In this document: piece by piece, positions 24,363 to 33,680 of the stretch
Layout of the letters: each line of letters opens with the position of its first letter
Position numbering within the stretch: the stretch's first letter is position 1
Source: Dethiobacter alkaliphilus AHT 1
Lineage (GTDB): Bacteria; Bacillota; Dethiobacteria; Dethiobacterales; Dethiobacteraceae
Assembly: GCF_000174415.1 (NCBI RefSeq)
Contig: NZ_ACJM01000009.1
Span: 62,001 to 126,000, forward strand
Length of the DNA: 64,000 bases
Reading direction: 5' to 3'
The notes under the pieces: model-generated
What the model saw: the letters and a program-made list of their open reading frames with translations, nothing else
The model's database searches: none
What the model was told of the DNA's origin: nothing
Translations under genes and position numbers: made by a program

Positions 24363-25298
24363 ATGGGTAAGATTGCCTTTATTTTTCCCGGCCAGGGAGC
24401 CCAGCACGTGGGAATGGGCCAAGAGATGGCGGAGAATTTTTCCGCTGCCCGACAAGTATTTGAACAGGCAGACGACATACTGGGCATGAACTTGTCGGAA
24501 AAAGTATTTAACGGCAGCGATGATGAATTAAGGCTGACGGAAATTACACAGCCTGCCATTGTGGCCACCAGTATAGCCTGCCTGGAAGTACTACGGCAGC
24601 ATGGTGTGCAGGCCCATGGTGTGGCAGGCCTGAGCCTGGGCGAGTATTCTGCGCTGGTGGCGGCGGAGGCCATGTCTTTTGCCGATGCGCTGCCGGTTGT
24701 CCAAAAACGCGGCCGGTATATGCAGGAAGCGGTTCCTCCCGGTGTGGGTGGGATGTCTGCTATTTTAGGGTTGGCCAGGGAAAAAGTGCATGAGGCCTGC
24801 CGGCAGGCTTCGGCCATTGGAGTGATTGAGCCGGCCAATTATAATACCCCGGATCAGATTGTGATTGCCGGTGAAATTGCAGCTATGCGCAAAGCCTGTG
24901 AGGTAGCAAAGGAACTGGGTGCAAAGCGGATTGTGGAGCTGCCGGTCAGTGTTTCCTTCCACTGCAGTCTCCTTAAAAATGTAGAGCCCCTTTTGGCCGG
25001 GGAATTAGCACAGATCGAGCTTTCGCCGGCAAAAATCCCGGTGATGGCCAATATTTCCGCCGACTATGTTAACTCGGTGGAGGAAATGCGCGATTCTTTG
25101 GTGCGGCAGGTCAGTAACGCTATTTTGTGGCAGGATTCCATAGAAAAAATGATTGCCGATGGTTACGATACATTTGTGGAAGTAGGACCCGGTAAATCAC
25201 TTACAGGTATGATGAAAAAAATTAATCGTGACGTCTGGGCCCACCAGGTTGAGAATGTTAAGACCCTGGAGAAAGTGGTTGAGGCGATTAACGGGTAA
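24363..25298 (+). CDS. fabD: Malonyl-CoA:ACP transacylase
   Basis: The 311-aa enzyme charges ACP with malonate. It shows FPGQGAQ at residues 8-14, the nucleophile motif GLSLGEYSAL with Ser 91, and the later VSFHCSLL with the catalytic His near 200. The residue before the nucleophile is Leu where E. coli has His. A 14-nt gap separates it from fabK, and fabG follows. Confidence 0.95.
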   Translation: MGKIAFIFPGQGAQHVGMGQEMAENFSAARQVFEQADDILGMNLSEKVFNGSDDELRLTEITQPAIVATSIACLEVLRQHGVQAHGVAGLSLGEYSALVAAEAMSFADALPVVQKRGRYMQEAVPPGVGGMSAILGLAREKVHEACRQASAIGVIEPANYNTPDQIVIAGEIAAMRKACEVAKELGAKRIVELPVSVSFHCSLLKNVEPLLAGELAQIELSPAKIPVMANISADYVNSVEEMRDSLVRQVSNAILWQDSIEKMIADGYDTFVEVGPGKSLTGMMKKINRDVWAHQVENVKTLEKVVEAING

Positions 25299-25311
25299 GG
25301 AGGCGAGCAGC

Positions 25312-26061
25312 ATGCGTTTGGAAGGTAAAGTGGCCATTGTCACCGGAGCTTCCCGCGGCATCGGCCGCGCCATTGCCGTAAATCTGGCTCAAAATGGTGC
25401 TTCAGTGGTAATTAACTACAGTGCCAGTGAGAATGCGGCCCTGGAAACACTAAAAGCGGTGGAAGAAGCGGGCAGCCGTGGTGTTGCCGTACAGGCCAAT
25501 GTGGCCGAAATGGCCGACTGTGAGAAACTGGTAAAGGCGGCTCTTGATAATTTCGGTAAAATTGATATACTAGTTAATAATGCGGGCATAACCCGGGACA
25601 ATATTGTGGCACGGATGAAACCCGCGGAGTGGCAAGATGTAATCGATACCAACCTGACCGGCGCTTTTAACTGTGTTAAAGCGGCAATGCGACCGCTTCT
25701 CAAACAAAAAAGCGGGGGCCGGATTATTAATGTGTCCTCTGTCATCGGCCTGGCCGGTGGTGTGGGACAGGCAAACTATGCTGCCGCCAAGGCAGGATTA
25801 TTGGGAATGACCAAGTCATTGGCCCGGGAGTTGGCCGGCAGACAAATTACCGTTAATGCCATTGCACCCGGTTACATCGATACGGAAATGACCGCCGCTT
25901 TGGCCGACGGTGTAAGAGAAAGCATCACCGAGCAAATTCCGCTGGGCCGGGTGGGTACACCGGAGGATGTGGCCGAATTGGTATCGTTTTTGGCCTCCGG
26001 AAGTGCCGGTTATCTTACCGGCCAGGTTATCGCCGTAGACGGCGGCCTGGTAATGCAGTAA
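25312..26061 (+). CDS. fabG: 3-oxoacyl-ACP reductase
   Basis: The 249-aa short-chain dehydrogenase reduces beta-ketoacyl-ACP with NADPH. It has [16 protein letters not shown], Ser in NVSSVIG and the catalytic YAAAKAG, with the family end [17 protein letters not shown] before ATG 25312 decides the start; a frame extending back into fabD is not supported. Confidence 0.96.
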   Translation: MRLEGKVAIVTGASRGIGRAIAVNLAQNGASVVINYSASENAALETLKAVEEAGSRGVAVQANVAEMADCEKLVKAALDNFGKIDILVNNAGITRDNIVARMKPAEWQDVIDTNLTGAFNCVKAAMRPLLKQKSGGRIINVSSVIGLAGGVGQANYAAAKAGLLGMTKSLARELAGRQITVNAIAPGYIDTEMTAALADGVRESITEQIPLGRVGTPEDVAELVSFLASGSAGYLTGQVIAVDGGLVMQ

Positions 26062-26077
26062 GAAAAATAAATTTTAT

Positions 26078-26106
26078 TTGACATTACTCCGATTTTTTCT
26101 TAGTAT
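26078..26106 (+). promoter_or_regulatory. Sigma-A promoter of acpP
   Basis: TTGACA (26078-26083), a 17-nt spacer and TAGTAT (26101-26106) lie 26 nt before the acpP start, so acpP has its own promoter inside the fab cluster, consistent with high ACP demand. Confidence 0.85.
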
Positions 26107-26131
26107 CATACCATGGGAGGAGGTGAAGGCA

Positions 26132-26359
26132 GTGGATGTTTTCGCCAAGGTGAAAGGACTTATCAGTGAACAATTAGGCGTAGATGAAGGCGAAATTGCC
26201 AAAGAAACTTCTTTTGAAGATCTGGATGCGGATTCTTTGGATATCGTTGAATTGGTTATGTCTCTGGAAGAAGAATTTAATCTGGAAATCTCCGATGAGG
26301 AAGTTGAAAACATTAAGACAGTGGGTGATGTGGTACGTTACATAGAGGCCCATGTCTAA
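26132..26359 (+). CDS. acpP: Acyl carrier protein
   Basis: The 75-aa acidic helical protein carries growing acyl chains on 4'-phosphopantetheine attached to Ser 35 in [13 protein letters not shown] 26132 is chosen because GGAGGAGGTG lies just upstream and gives the normal ACP length; a longer frame from 26078 would overlap the promoter. A terminator follows, so a short acpP transcript is likely. Confidence 0.96.
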   Translation: MDVFAKVKGLISEQLGVDEGEIAKETSFEDLDADSLDIVELVMSLEEEFNLEISDEEVENIKTVGDVVRYIEAHV

Positions 26360-26372
26360 GCAATTAACAAAA

Positions 26373-26400
26373 AAGCCCTGCACTGCGCAGGGCTTCTTTC
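26373..26400 (+). terminator. Intrinsic terminator after acpP
   Basis: Stem AAGCCCTGC (26373-26381) / GCAGGGCTT (26387-26395) then CTTTC. The tail is short of T, so readthrough to fabF is likely. Confidence 0.7.
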
Positions 26401-26433
26401 GAGGGGTCTCGATTTAGTAAATGAGGTGAGAGA

Positions 26434-27675
26434 ATGAAGCGACGTGTGGTCGTAACCGGCCTGGGCGCAGTCACTCCGGTGGGAATCGGTAAGGAGAAAT
26501 TCTGGGAGAACCTTTGTTCCGGAAAATCAGGAATTTCCCGGGTATCCCACTTTAATGTGGATGATTACCCGACGCAGGTTGGTGCCGAGGTCAGTGACTT
26601 TGCTCCCCACGACTTTATTGATAAAAAGGAAGCACGCCGTATGGACCGCTTTGGTCAGTTTGCGGTGGCTGCCGCCCGGATGGCCATTGATGATGCCAAG
26701 TTAGATGTAGAAGCCATTGATAAGGAACGGGCCGGAGTTTCTGTGGGCTCAGGAATTGGCGGTATTATTACCATTGAAGAACAGATAGACGTCTTAAAGG
26801 AAAAGGGTCCGCGCCGCATCAGCCCGTTTTTTGTTCCCATGTTGATTGCCAATATGGCTTCGGGCTATATTTCCATTGAGTTTGGCTTGAAAGGCCCCAA
26901 TACAACACTTGTAACCGCTTGTGCCACCGGAACCCATTCCATTGGCGAAGCGTTAAAGACTATTCAGCTGGGAGCAGCAGATGTAATGTTGGCGGGAGGA
27001 AGTGAGGCGGCATTTTCGCCCATTGCTTTTGCCGGTTTTTGTGCCATGCGTGCCATGTCTACCCGCAATGATGAGCCACAGCGGGCGTCACGTCCCTTTG
27101 ATCTGGAGCGCGACGGCTTTGTCATGGGTGAAGGATCCGGCGTTGTTGTCCTGGAATCACTGGAACATGCCCAGGCCAGAGGCGCAAAGATTTATGCTGA
27201 AGTTGCCGGATATGGACTTTCCGGAGATGCCTATCACATCACAGCACCCGATCCGGACGGATCCGGTGCGCGCCGCTGTATGTCCACTGCTTTGCAGGAT
27301 GCAGAGCTTGCTCCGGAAACCTTGGACTACATTAATGCTCACGGTACGTCCACCGGCTTAAATGATAAGACGGAGTCTGCTGCCATCAAGATGGTCTTTG
27401 GGGATCATGCTCATAAACTGGCGGTTAGCTCCACCAAGTCTATGACCGGTCATCTGCTGGGAGCAGCCGGCGGTGTGGAGGCCATTGTCTGTGCACTGTC
27501 CATTGAGCGGGGCATTATTCCCCCCACTGTGAATTATGAAAATCCTGACCCGGACTGTGATCTGGATTATACGCCAAATAAGGCTGCACAGCGGCAGGTA
27601 TCGGTGGCCATGTCCAACTCCTTTGGATTTGGCGGCACCAATGCTTCCCTGATCTTAAAAAAATTCGTGGAATAA
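26434..27675 (+). CDS. fabF: Beta-ketoacyl-ACP synthase II
   Basis: The 413-aa condensing enzyme has the nucleophile Cys in [11 protein letters not shown] near residue 163 and the two catalytic His motifs [12 protein letters not shown] and [10 protein letters not shown]. It begins [26 protein letters not shown] precedes the ATG. It extends acyl chains in the FAS II cycle served by the upstream genes, and rnc follows by 15 nt. Confidence 0.96.
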   Translation: MKRRVVVTGLGAVTPVGIGKEKFWENLCSGKSGISRVSHFNVDDYPTQVGAEVSDFAPHDFIDKKEARRMDRFGQFAVAAARMAIDDAKLDVEAIDKERAGVSVGSGIGGIITIEEQIDVLKEKGPRRISPFFVPMLIANMASGYISIEFGLKGPNTTLVTACATGTHSIGEALKTIQLGAADVMLAGGSEAAFSPIAFAGFCAMRAMSTRNDEPQRASRPFDLERDGFVMGEGSGVVVLESLEHAQARGAKIYAEVAGYGLSGDAYHITAPDPDGSGARRCMSTALQDAELAPETLDYINAHGTSTGLNDKTESAAIKMVFGDHAHKLAVSSTKSMTGHLLGAAGGVEAIVCALSIERGIIPPTVNYENPDPDCDLDYTPNKAAQRQVSVAMSNSFGFGGTNASLILKKFVE

Positions 27676-27690
27676 TTTCGGTGGTGCCAA

Positions 27691-28392
27691 ATGGGCAAAA
27701 AGGACTTAAACTATCTCTTTAAACAGTTAAATATTGAACCGAAAAATCGGGAGATTTATATCCAGGCCCTGACTCATTCTTCCTATGCGCACGAGCATAA
27801 CCTGGGCAGTCATGCCCACAATGAACGGCTGGAGTTTTTAGGCGATGCCGTACTGGAGTTGGTCATCTCGGAAGCGCTTTTTAAGCGCTTTCCCCTTTTA
27901 CCCGAAGGGAAGCTGACCCGCTTCCGTGCCGGCATGGTTTGCGAAGACTCGCTTTTTAAAATTGCCAACAGCCTGGAACTGGGAAAGTATCTGCGTCTAG
28001 GCAAAGGGGAAGCTGCCAGCGGAGGTCGGCAGCGGCCATCGTTGTTAGCCGATGCCTTTGAGGCAATGTTGGGAGCAATGTATCTTGATCAGGGTTTTTA
28101 TGTGGTGCAGGAAACGGTAACCGGTATTTTTGCGCCGCTTTTTGAGGATATGGCTAAAGGCTCTATGCGTCACGATTACAAGACGCTGATGCAGGAATAT
28201 ACCCAGGCTTCGCTGGCCACCACTCCTGAATACCGCATTGTGGCGGAGCAGGGTCCGGATCACTCCAAGGTGTTTGTGGCCCAGCTTCTTTTGAACAGGG
28301 AAGTTTACGGTGAAGGAAGCGGTCGCTCCAAAAAGGAAGCGGAGCAGGAAGCGGCCCGGGTAGCTTACCAACAGCTGAGAGCAGAGAAATAA
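27691..28392 (+). CDS. rnc: Ribonuclease III
   Basis: The 233-aa double-strand-specific endonuclease processes rRNA and some mRNAs. It has the signature NERLEFLGDAVLELV near residues 42-56, a second acidic site ADAFEAMLGAMYLDQG, and a C-terminal dsRNA-binding domain ending SGRSKKEAEQEAARVAY. The fabF-rnc-smc order is widely conserved in Firmicutes; here spoVS is inserted between rnc and smc. Confidence 0.96.
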   Translation: MGKKDLNYLFKQLNIEPKNREIYIQALTHSSYAHEHNLGSHAHNERLEFLGDAVLELVISEALFKRFPLLPEGKLTRFRAGMVCEDSLFKIANSLELGKYLRLGKGEAASGGRQRPSLLADAFEAMLGAMYLDQGFYVVQETVTGIFAPLFEDMAKGSMRHDYKTLMQEYTQASLATTPEYRIVAEQGPDHSKVFVAQLLLNREVYGEGSGRSKKEAEQEAARVAYQQLRAEK

Positions 28393-28404
28393 TTTGTCCG
28401 CCCG

Positions 28405-28432
28405 GCAGGAATTTATTTGCGCAGTAACGAAT
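28405..28432 (+). promoter_or_regulatory. Sigma-H-type promoter of spoVS
   Basis: GCAGGAATT (28405-28413) fits the -35 consensus RnAGGAwww; 12 nt later AACGAAT (28426-28432) fits RnnGAAT. spoVS of B. subtilis is a known sigma-H-dependent gene. The -35 nonamer is identical to that at 12292. Confidence 0.72.
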
Positions 28433-28507
28433 AACATTAGTGGAAACGACATCCAGTTATGCACCATACGCAGCGAATGATGAACTTTGGAAAGGGGCAA
28501 TCTTCGC

Positions 28508-28768
28508 ATGGAAGTCATTAAGGTTTCTGCGCAATCCAAGCCTAAATCTGTGGCCGGTGCACTGGCTGCGGTACTGCGCGAGTCAGGCGGAGCTGAGGTT
28601 CAGGCTGTGGGAGCGGGTGCGGTTAACCAAGCCGTAAAAGCCATAGCCATCTGCAGGGGGTATGTGGCTCCCAACGGTATTGATTTGATTTGTATTCCGG
28701 CTTTTGTGGAAATTATCATTGACTCGGAAGAGCGCACAGCCATTAAGTTTATTGTTGAATCTCGCTAA
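28508..28768 (+). CDS. spoVS: Stage V sporulation protein S
   Basis: The 86-aa protein is an Alba-fold-like regulator that affects septation and spore coat/dehydration in B. subtilis. The sequence MEVIKVSAQSKPKSVAGALA and the later GRGYVAPNGIDL-like segment (ICRGYVAPNGIDL) are near-invariant in the family. AAAGGGG lies about 9 nt before ATG 28508. It has its own sigma-H-type promoter and a strong terminator, so it is an independent unit placed between rnc and smc. Confidence 0.95.
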   Translation: MEVIKVSAQSKPKSVAGALAAVLRESGGAEVQAVGAGAVNQAVKAIAICRGYVAPNGIDLICIPAFVEIIIDSEERTAIKFIVESR

Positions 28769-28783
28769 CGGTTATTGCGATAA

Positions 28784-28816
28784 AAAATACCTGCTTGCGT
28801 CCAAGCAGGTATTTTT
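28784..28816 (+). terminator. Intrinsic terminator of spoVS
   Basis: A 14-bp perfect stem AAAATACCTGCTTG / CAAGCAGGTATTTT with loop CGTC and a short T-run. Confidence 0.92.
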
Positions 28817-28858
28817 GCATGAATATACCCGACTGTCGAGTCATAGGGGGGCATTGCA

Positions 28859-31800
28859 TTGTTTGTCAAACGCTTGGAGATGCATGGATTTAAATCATTT
28901 GGCGATAAAACCATATTTGATCTTACACCGGGGATAACGGTGGTGGTTGGCCCCAACGGCTGCGGTAAAAGTAACATCACCGATGCGGTCCGCTGGGTGC
29001 TGGGGGAGCAGAGTGCACGCCATTTGCGCGGAACCCGCATGGATGACATTATCTTTGGCGGCACCGCCAACCGTAAGCCCCTTAGCTTTGCGGAAGTATC
29101 CATTACACTGGATCACAGCGACGGCGCACTGGGTTTGGATTATCAGGAAGTCACCGTTACACGGCGTCTGTATCGTACCGGGGAAAGCGAATACCTTTTG
29201 AACAAACGCCCCTGCCGCCTAAAAGATATCCTGGAGTTGTTTATGGATACAGGCATTGGCAAGGAGGCTTATTCCTTTATCGGACAGGGCCGCGTAGACG
29301 AAATATTAAACGCCCGGCCCGAGGAGCGCCGCCAGATTTTCGAAGAAGCGGCGGGTATCTTAAAATATAAAACACGCAAACGGGAAGCGCAGCGGCGTCT
29401 GGCAGAAACCGCTGAAAACCTGCTGCGGGTAGGCGACATTATTCATGAACTCTCCGGACAGCTTGAGCCCCTTTCAGAGCAGGCAGACACGGCACAAAAA
29501 TACCTGCAGCTGCGGGACAAGCTAAAAAACCGGGAGATAGATGTGCTGGTTCATGATGCAGAGCAGCTGCGAACACGCTGGTATGAAGTGGATGAAAAGG
29601 CGCGGGCGGCGGCAGATGAGCTCTTGGAAAAACAAACCGCCACGGGCCGCGGTGAGAATGAATTGGCAACTAAACAGCTAGCCCTGGATGAGGAGCAGGC
29701 TGCTGTTAGTGCTATGCAGAAGGAAGCACAGCGACTTGGCTCTGAACTGGAGAAAATTCAGGGTAAAAGTGCCGTTACCCAGGAGAAAATCCATGGAGTG
29801 GAGCGGCAGTTGGCAGACGGCGCGGCATACCTAAATGACTTAGATGACCAAAAAGAAATCCTGGCTCAGCATGGTGTTCGCATTGAAAAAGAGATGGCAG
29901 CGGTAAATGAAACGCTGAAGCAGGCCAAAGAGGAACTAATTAATGCCCAGAAGGCCCTAACAGATATGGAAACCTCCCCGGAGGCAGTACGTTCCCATGC
30001 CGGCCAGCAGGAACTGGAAAAGCTATTGCCTATGGTGCGGCAGCTGCAGACCGAGCATGACCGCCTGGAGCTGGAGTTGGAGCAACTTCAGGAGACCCGG
30101 CAGAACTTATATGTTCAACAGGAAGAAAAAGCGTCTCAGACCGCAGCTTTAAACCATCAGGGACAAGCCTTGTTAGCCCAAAAGGATGAGCTGCTGGCGC
30201 AAAAAGAGCAGCTGCAGAAACAGGGCGAGGCACTTCAAAAGCAGCGGGAAGAGTTAACTCACCGGAGCATGGAGCTTTCCAACCGGCAAAAGGAGCAGGA
30301 AAAAGAGCTGGCGGATAAAAAACACCGGTTGCGCCTGCTAACGGAGTTGGAAGAAGCCATGGCCGGCTTTCATCAAGGCGTTAAATCGGTTTTGGCGGCC
30401 CAGAAAAAACAACGGGCCTTTCCCGGTATTCAGGGAACGGTGGCAGATATTTTACAGGTACCCCCTACATATGTGGCCGCAGTGGAAGCTGCTCTGGGTA
30501 CTGCTTTGCAAAACCTGGTGGCAGAAAATGACGGCGTGGCCAAGGAAGCCATCGCCTTTCTGAAAAAAACCAAAGGCGGACGGGCAACGTTTTTGCCCCT
30601 GAATACTCTTAGCGTGCAGCCGCGGCGCAATCCTCCCGTGGGGCTGGCCGACCAGCCCGGCTATATTGGCGTTGCCGCCGATCTGGTGCAAACAGAAGAG
30701 CGGTTCACCGATGTGGCGGAGTCTCTTCTGGCCCGGGTCCATGTGGTGGAAAATCTGGAAGCGGCGGTGCCGGTGGCCCGCATGCTGCGTTTTCGTGAAC
30801 GGGTGGTAACCGTCGAGGGTGATGTTATTTTACCCGGAGGCGCCATGTCCGGCGGCTTTGATAAAAAGCAACAAAGCGGCGTATTGACTCGCCGTAAACA
30901 AACAGCAGCCCTGAAAACGGAAATTGCAGCGATAAATAAAGGGCTGCAGCAGACCGAAAGCCAACAAGCGGAAGTGGAAAACAGTCTGCAGGCCTGCGCC
31001 AATGATATTTTGGCCCATGAAGAAAAGCTGAAAAATCTGGATTTATCACTGGGACTAAAAGAAAACGAAATCGCCCTCTTGGCACAGCAGACCGATGCCG
31101 TCCTCCAGGCAGAAAAAGGCTTGTCTGACGAACTGGATGCACTGGAGCAAAAACGCCGGGAACGTAGCGCTGCCCTGACGGCTGCTTTGGAAAAGCTGGG
31201 TGAGTGCCAGGAGCAGGAGCGAGCGCTGCGGGTGGAATTGGCGCAGCTATCCGGGCTTCTGTCGGCCCGGGAGGAAGAAAAACGAAGTTTACGTGAGCAG
31301 TATACGGAGTGCCGTGTGCGGGTTGCTTCTTTGCAGAAACAATACGAACATTTTCAGCAGGAGCTGGAGCGGCTGGCCGGTGAGCAGGAGCAACTGGAAA
31401 AACGCCGCCGGCAGAAAGAGGCAGAAATACGGGCACAAAAAACGCTGCGGCTGGAGATGGATTCCACCATCGAGGCCAGCAAAGAAGAAACCACAGCCTT
31501 AGAAAAAGAGCGCTCTGATCTTCTTAAAGTACTGGTAAACAGGGAAGAAGACCTGAAGGCCAAAACCACAGCATTTAGGGAAGAAACGGAGCAGCTGCGG
31601 CAGATGGAAAAATCCCTTACCTCCCTGGAGCGCAAGCAAGCCCGCCTGGAAGTGGAAAAGGGCCGGGTGGAAGTGGAAATGCAATCGGCTCTGGACAGGC
31701 TGCGGGAAAGCTGGGAGTTGGAATTTGACCAGGCCCAGAAACTGGCAAACCCCTTAGACGACAAGAAGGCGGCACAGGCTGAGATCCGGCACCTCAAAGA

Positions 31801-32440
31801 GCAAATTACCGAGTTGGGCAATGTAAACCTGGGCGCCATTGATGAGCATAACCGGGTGGCAGAACGGGTGGAGTTTCTCACAGCACAGCAGGAGGATCTG
31901 CGCGAAGGGGAAAAAGACCTGCTAAGAATCATCAAGGAAATTGACAGCCGGATGGGGGAGAAATTTGCCCATTCCTTTGCCATCATCAATGAGCAGTTCA
32001 GTGTGGTATTTAAAGAGTTATTCGGCGGCGGGCGCGCCCATTTGCGTCTTACCGATCCCGACCATCCGCTGGAGGCTGGTGTGGAAATTGTAGCTCAACC
32101 GCCGGGGAAAAAGCTACAGCATATGTCTTTATTGTCCGGCGGAGAGAAGACCCTAACCGCAATAGCCCTTCTTTTTGCTTTCCTGAAGTTCAGGCCCACA
32201 CCCTTCTGCATTCTAGATGAAATTGAGGCGGCCCTGGATGAAGCAAACCTGAACCGCTTTACTGATTTTCTGCGCACCTATAGTGAGCAGACCCAGTTTA
32301 TTCTTATTTCCCACCGTAAACGGACCATGGAACAGGCCGATATCCTCTATGGGGTAACCATGGAGGAGTCGGGCGTATCAAAGCTGATTTCGGTACGCCT
32401 GCGGGATGCCGACAAGCAGGTCTCCGATGCTTCTGCCTGA
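28859..32440 (+). CDS. smc: Chromosome segregation and condensation ATPase SMC
   Basis: The 1193-aa protein has Walker A GPNGCGKSN near residue 33, two long coiled-coil arms (about 165-510 and 680-1020), the hinge around 520-675 (starting GIQGTVADIL), and the C-terminal ABC signature LSGGEKT near 1091 with Walker B LDEIEAALDEAN near 1119. It compacts and segregates the chromosome with ScpA/ScpB, which are not encoded here. The start is TTG 28859 after GGGGGG; length is standard. ftsY follows, the usual pairing. Confidence 0.97.
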   Translation: MFVKRLEMHGFKSFGDKTIFDLTPGITVVVGPNGCGKSNITDAVRWVLGEQSARHLRGTRMDDIIFGGTANRKPLSFAEVSITLDHSDGALGLDYQEVTVTRRLYRTGESEYLLNKRPCRLKDILELFMDTGIGKEAYSFIGQGRVDEILNARPEERRQIFEEAAGILKYKTRKREAQRRLAETAENLLRVGDIIHELSGQLEPLSEQADTAQKYLQLRDKLKNREIDVLVHDAEQLRTRWYEVDEKARAAADELLEKQTATGRGENELATKQLALDEEQAAVSAMQKEAQRLGSELEKIQGKSAVTQEKIHGVERQLADGAAYLNDLDDQKEILAQHGVRIEKEMAAVNETLKQAKEELINAQKALTDMETSPEAVRSHAGQQELEKLLPMVRQLQTEHDRLELELEQLQETRQNLYVQQEEKASQTAALNHQGQALLAQKDELLAQKEQLQKQGEALQKQREELTHRSMELSNRQKEQEKELADKKHRLRLLTELEEAMAGFHQGVKSVLAAQKKQRAFPGIQGTVADILQVPPTYVAAVEAALGTALQNLVAENDGVAKEAIAFLKKTKGGRATFLPLNTLSVQPRRNPPVGLADQPGYIGVAADLVQTEERFTDVAESLLARVHVVENLEAAVPVARMLRFRERVVTVEGDVILPGGAMSGGFDKKQQSGVLTRRKQTAALKTEIAAINKGLQQTESQQAEVENSLQACANDILAHEEKLKNLDLSLGLKENEIALLAQQTDAVLQAEKGLSDELDALEQKRRERSAALTAALEKLGECQEQERALRVELAQLSGLLSAREEEKRSLREQYTECRVRVASLQKQYEHFQQELERLAGEQEQLEKRRRQKEAEIRAQKTLRLEMDSTIEASKEETTALEKERSDLLKVLVNREEDLKAKTTAFREETEQLRQMEKSLTSLERKQARLEVEKGRVEVEMQSALDRLRESWELEFDQAQKLANPLDDKKAAQAEIRHLKEQITELGNVNLGAIDEHNRVAERVEFLTAQQEDLREGEKDLLRIIKEIDSRMGEKFAHSFAIINEQFSVVFKELFGGGRAHLRLTDPDHPLEAGVEIVAQPPGKKLQHMSLLSGGEKTLTAIALLFAFLKFRPTPFCILDEIEAALDEANLNRFTDFLRTYSEQTQFILISHRKRTMEQADILYGVTMEESGVSKLISVRLRDADKQVSDASA

Positions 32441-32516
32441 TATGGAAGTGGTTTTGGGAAATGATATTTGATAACATACTAAAAGACAGATCTTTCAAGT
32501 GAAAGGGATGAACACC

Positions 32517-33449
32517 ATGGGAATATTTAGCCGCATCAAAGAAGGCCTGAAAAAAACACGCAGCGGCATTATGGGCCGGATGGAAGGCCTGTTTGCCCGC
32601 AGTTCTTTTGATGACGAATTTTATGAAGAGCTGGAAGAGGTATTAATCGGCGCCGATGTGGGTGTGGAAACCACAATGCAGATTACCGACAGCCTGCGCG
32701 AGAAAGTACGGGAAGAGAAGGCCCGTGAACCCCAACAGGTGATGGATATTTTAAAAGGCCTGCTATTGGATATACTGGGCCGGGATGTGGTTCCCCTTGA
32801 GCTCTCTGAGCAAAAACCAACGGTAATTTTGGTACTGGGCGTAAACGGCGTGGGCAAAACCACCACCATTGGCAAACTGGCTCATCGCTACAAAAATGAA
32901 GGCAAAAAAGTGCTGCTGGCCGCCGGCGATACCTTTCGCGCCGCAGCCATAGAACAGTTGGAAATCTGGGCCGGTCGCGCCCAAAGCGATATTATCAAGC
33001 ATCAGCAGGGCTCAGACCCTTCGGCGGTGCTCTTTGACGGAGTAACTGCCGCCGTTTCCCGGGGAAGCGATGTGGTTCTCTGTGATACGGCAGGGCGTCT
33101 GCATAACAAAGCCAACCTGATGGAAGAGCTGAAAAAAGTCCGCCGCGTGGTGGAGAAAGCTTTGCCCGGTGCACCCCATGAAGTGCTTTTGGTCTTAGAT
33201 GCCACCACCGGCCAGAACGCCCTGGCTCAGGCCAAAGTTTTTAATGAAGCAGCCCCCATTACCGGAGTGGCTCTCACCAAACTGGACGGCACCGCCAAAG
33301 GCGGCATCGTCATTGCCATCGCCAACGAACTTAAAGTGCCGGTAAAAATGGTGGGTGTCGGCGAAGGCGTAGAAGACCTGCAACCCTTCGACCCAATAGA
33401 ATACGTGGACGGCCTCTTCACCGAGAGCCACACTGGGGGTCAGGTTTAA
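32517..33449 (+). CDS. ftsY: Signal recognition particle receptor FtsY
   Basis: The 310-aa NG-domain GTPase receives SRP-ribosome complexes at the membrane. The N-terminal amphipathic segment MGIFSRIKEGLKKTRSG fits membrane binding. G1 GVNGVGKTTT is near residue 108, DTAGR near 189 and TKLDGTAKGG near 254. ATG 32517 is chosen because AAAGGGATG precedes it at good distance and because FtsY/MGIF starts are typical; ATG 32508 is less likely. The partner ffh lies one gene further on. Confidence 0.96.
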   Translation: MGIFSRIKEGLKKTRSGIMGRMEGLFARSSFDDEFYEELEEVLIGADVGVETTMQITDSLREKVREEKAREPQQVMDILKGLLLDILGRDVVPLELSEQKPTVILVLGVNGVGKTTTIGKLAHRYKNEGKKVLLAAGDTFRAAAIEQLEIWAGRAQSDIIKHQQGSDPSAVLFDGVTAAVSRGSDVVLCDTAGRLHNKANLMEELKKVRRVVEKALPGAPHEVLLVLDATTGQNALAQAKVFNEAAPITGVALTKLDGTAKGGIVIAIANELKVPVKMVGVGEGVEDLQPFDPIEYVDGLFTESHTGGQV

Positions 33450-33533
33450 TCTTATTAATCATTTGTGTATAGAGGGACAGGGAAACCTTTCCCGGGAAGG
33501 GATTGGTGAGCAGAAGGGCAGAGAATAGGTGTG

Positions 33534-33599
33534 ATGAGACAAAAACACCTGTCCCCTTTGTCTCATTTTGTGGACAAATAAACCTGTCCCTCTGTCCAC
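33534..33599. repeat. Two tandem hairpins with the same CCTGTCCC loop motif
   Basis: ATGAGACA (33534-33541) / TGTCTCAT (33559-33566) and GTGGACA (33570-33576) / TGTCCAC (33593-33599) each enclose an A-rich stretch plus CCTGTCCC. Upstream, GAGGGACAGG (33472-33482) is the exact complement of CCTGTCCCTC in the second loop. The stems differ but the loops are conserved, so these are repeats of a unit. Function unknown. Confidence 0.6.
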
Positions 33600-33602
33600 G
33601 GC

Positions 33603-33631
33603 TTGCTTTTGCGGTTTGTTTAATGTAAAAT
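33603..33631 (+). promoter_or_regulatory. Sigma-A-type promoter of the ylxM-ffh operon
   Basis: TTGCTT (33603-33608), a 17-nt spacer and TAAAAT (33626-33631). The transcript would begin at or just before the hairpin at 33635. Confidence 0.65.
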
Positions 33632-33634
33632 ATA

Positions 33635-33667
33635 GGCTGTAAAGCAAAAATGCTTTACAGCCTTTTT
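33635..33667 (+). terminator. Hairpin with T-run at the very start of the ylxM transcript (attenuator-like) or terminator of ftsY
   Basis: A 12-bp perfect stem GGCTGTAAAGCA / TGCTTTACAGCC with loop AAAA is followed by TTTTT, 14 nt before ylxM. For transcripts from smc-ftsY it is a terminator; for those from the promoter at 33603 it would be a 5'-terminal hairpin. Confidence 0.85.
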
Positions 33668-33680
33668 AGGATGTGGTACA

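Noticed and set aside
24600-24660. Leu for His before the FabD nucleophile as a defect
   Set aside because: GLSLGE at this place is, to my knowledge, common in clostridial FabD proteins, so it is ordinary variation.
31354-31989. Long minus-strand open frame inside smc
   Set aside because: It is rich in Ser, Arg and Leu, has no start signal and lies fully antisense to the conserved coiled-coil and head regions of SMC; it is a shadow of GC-biased codon use.
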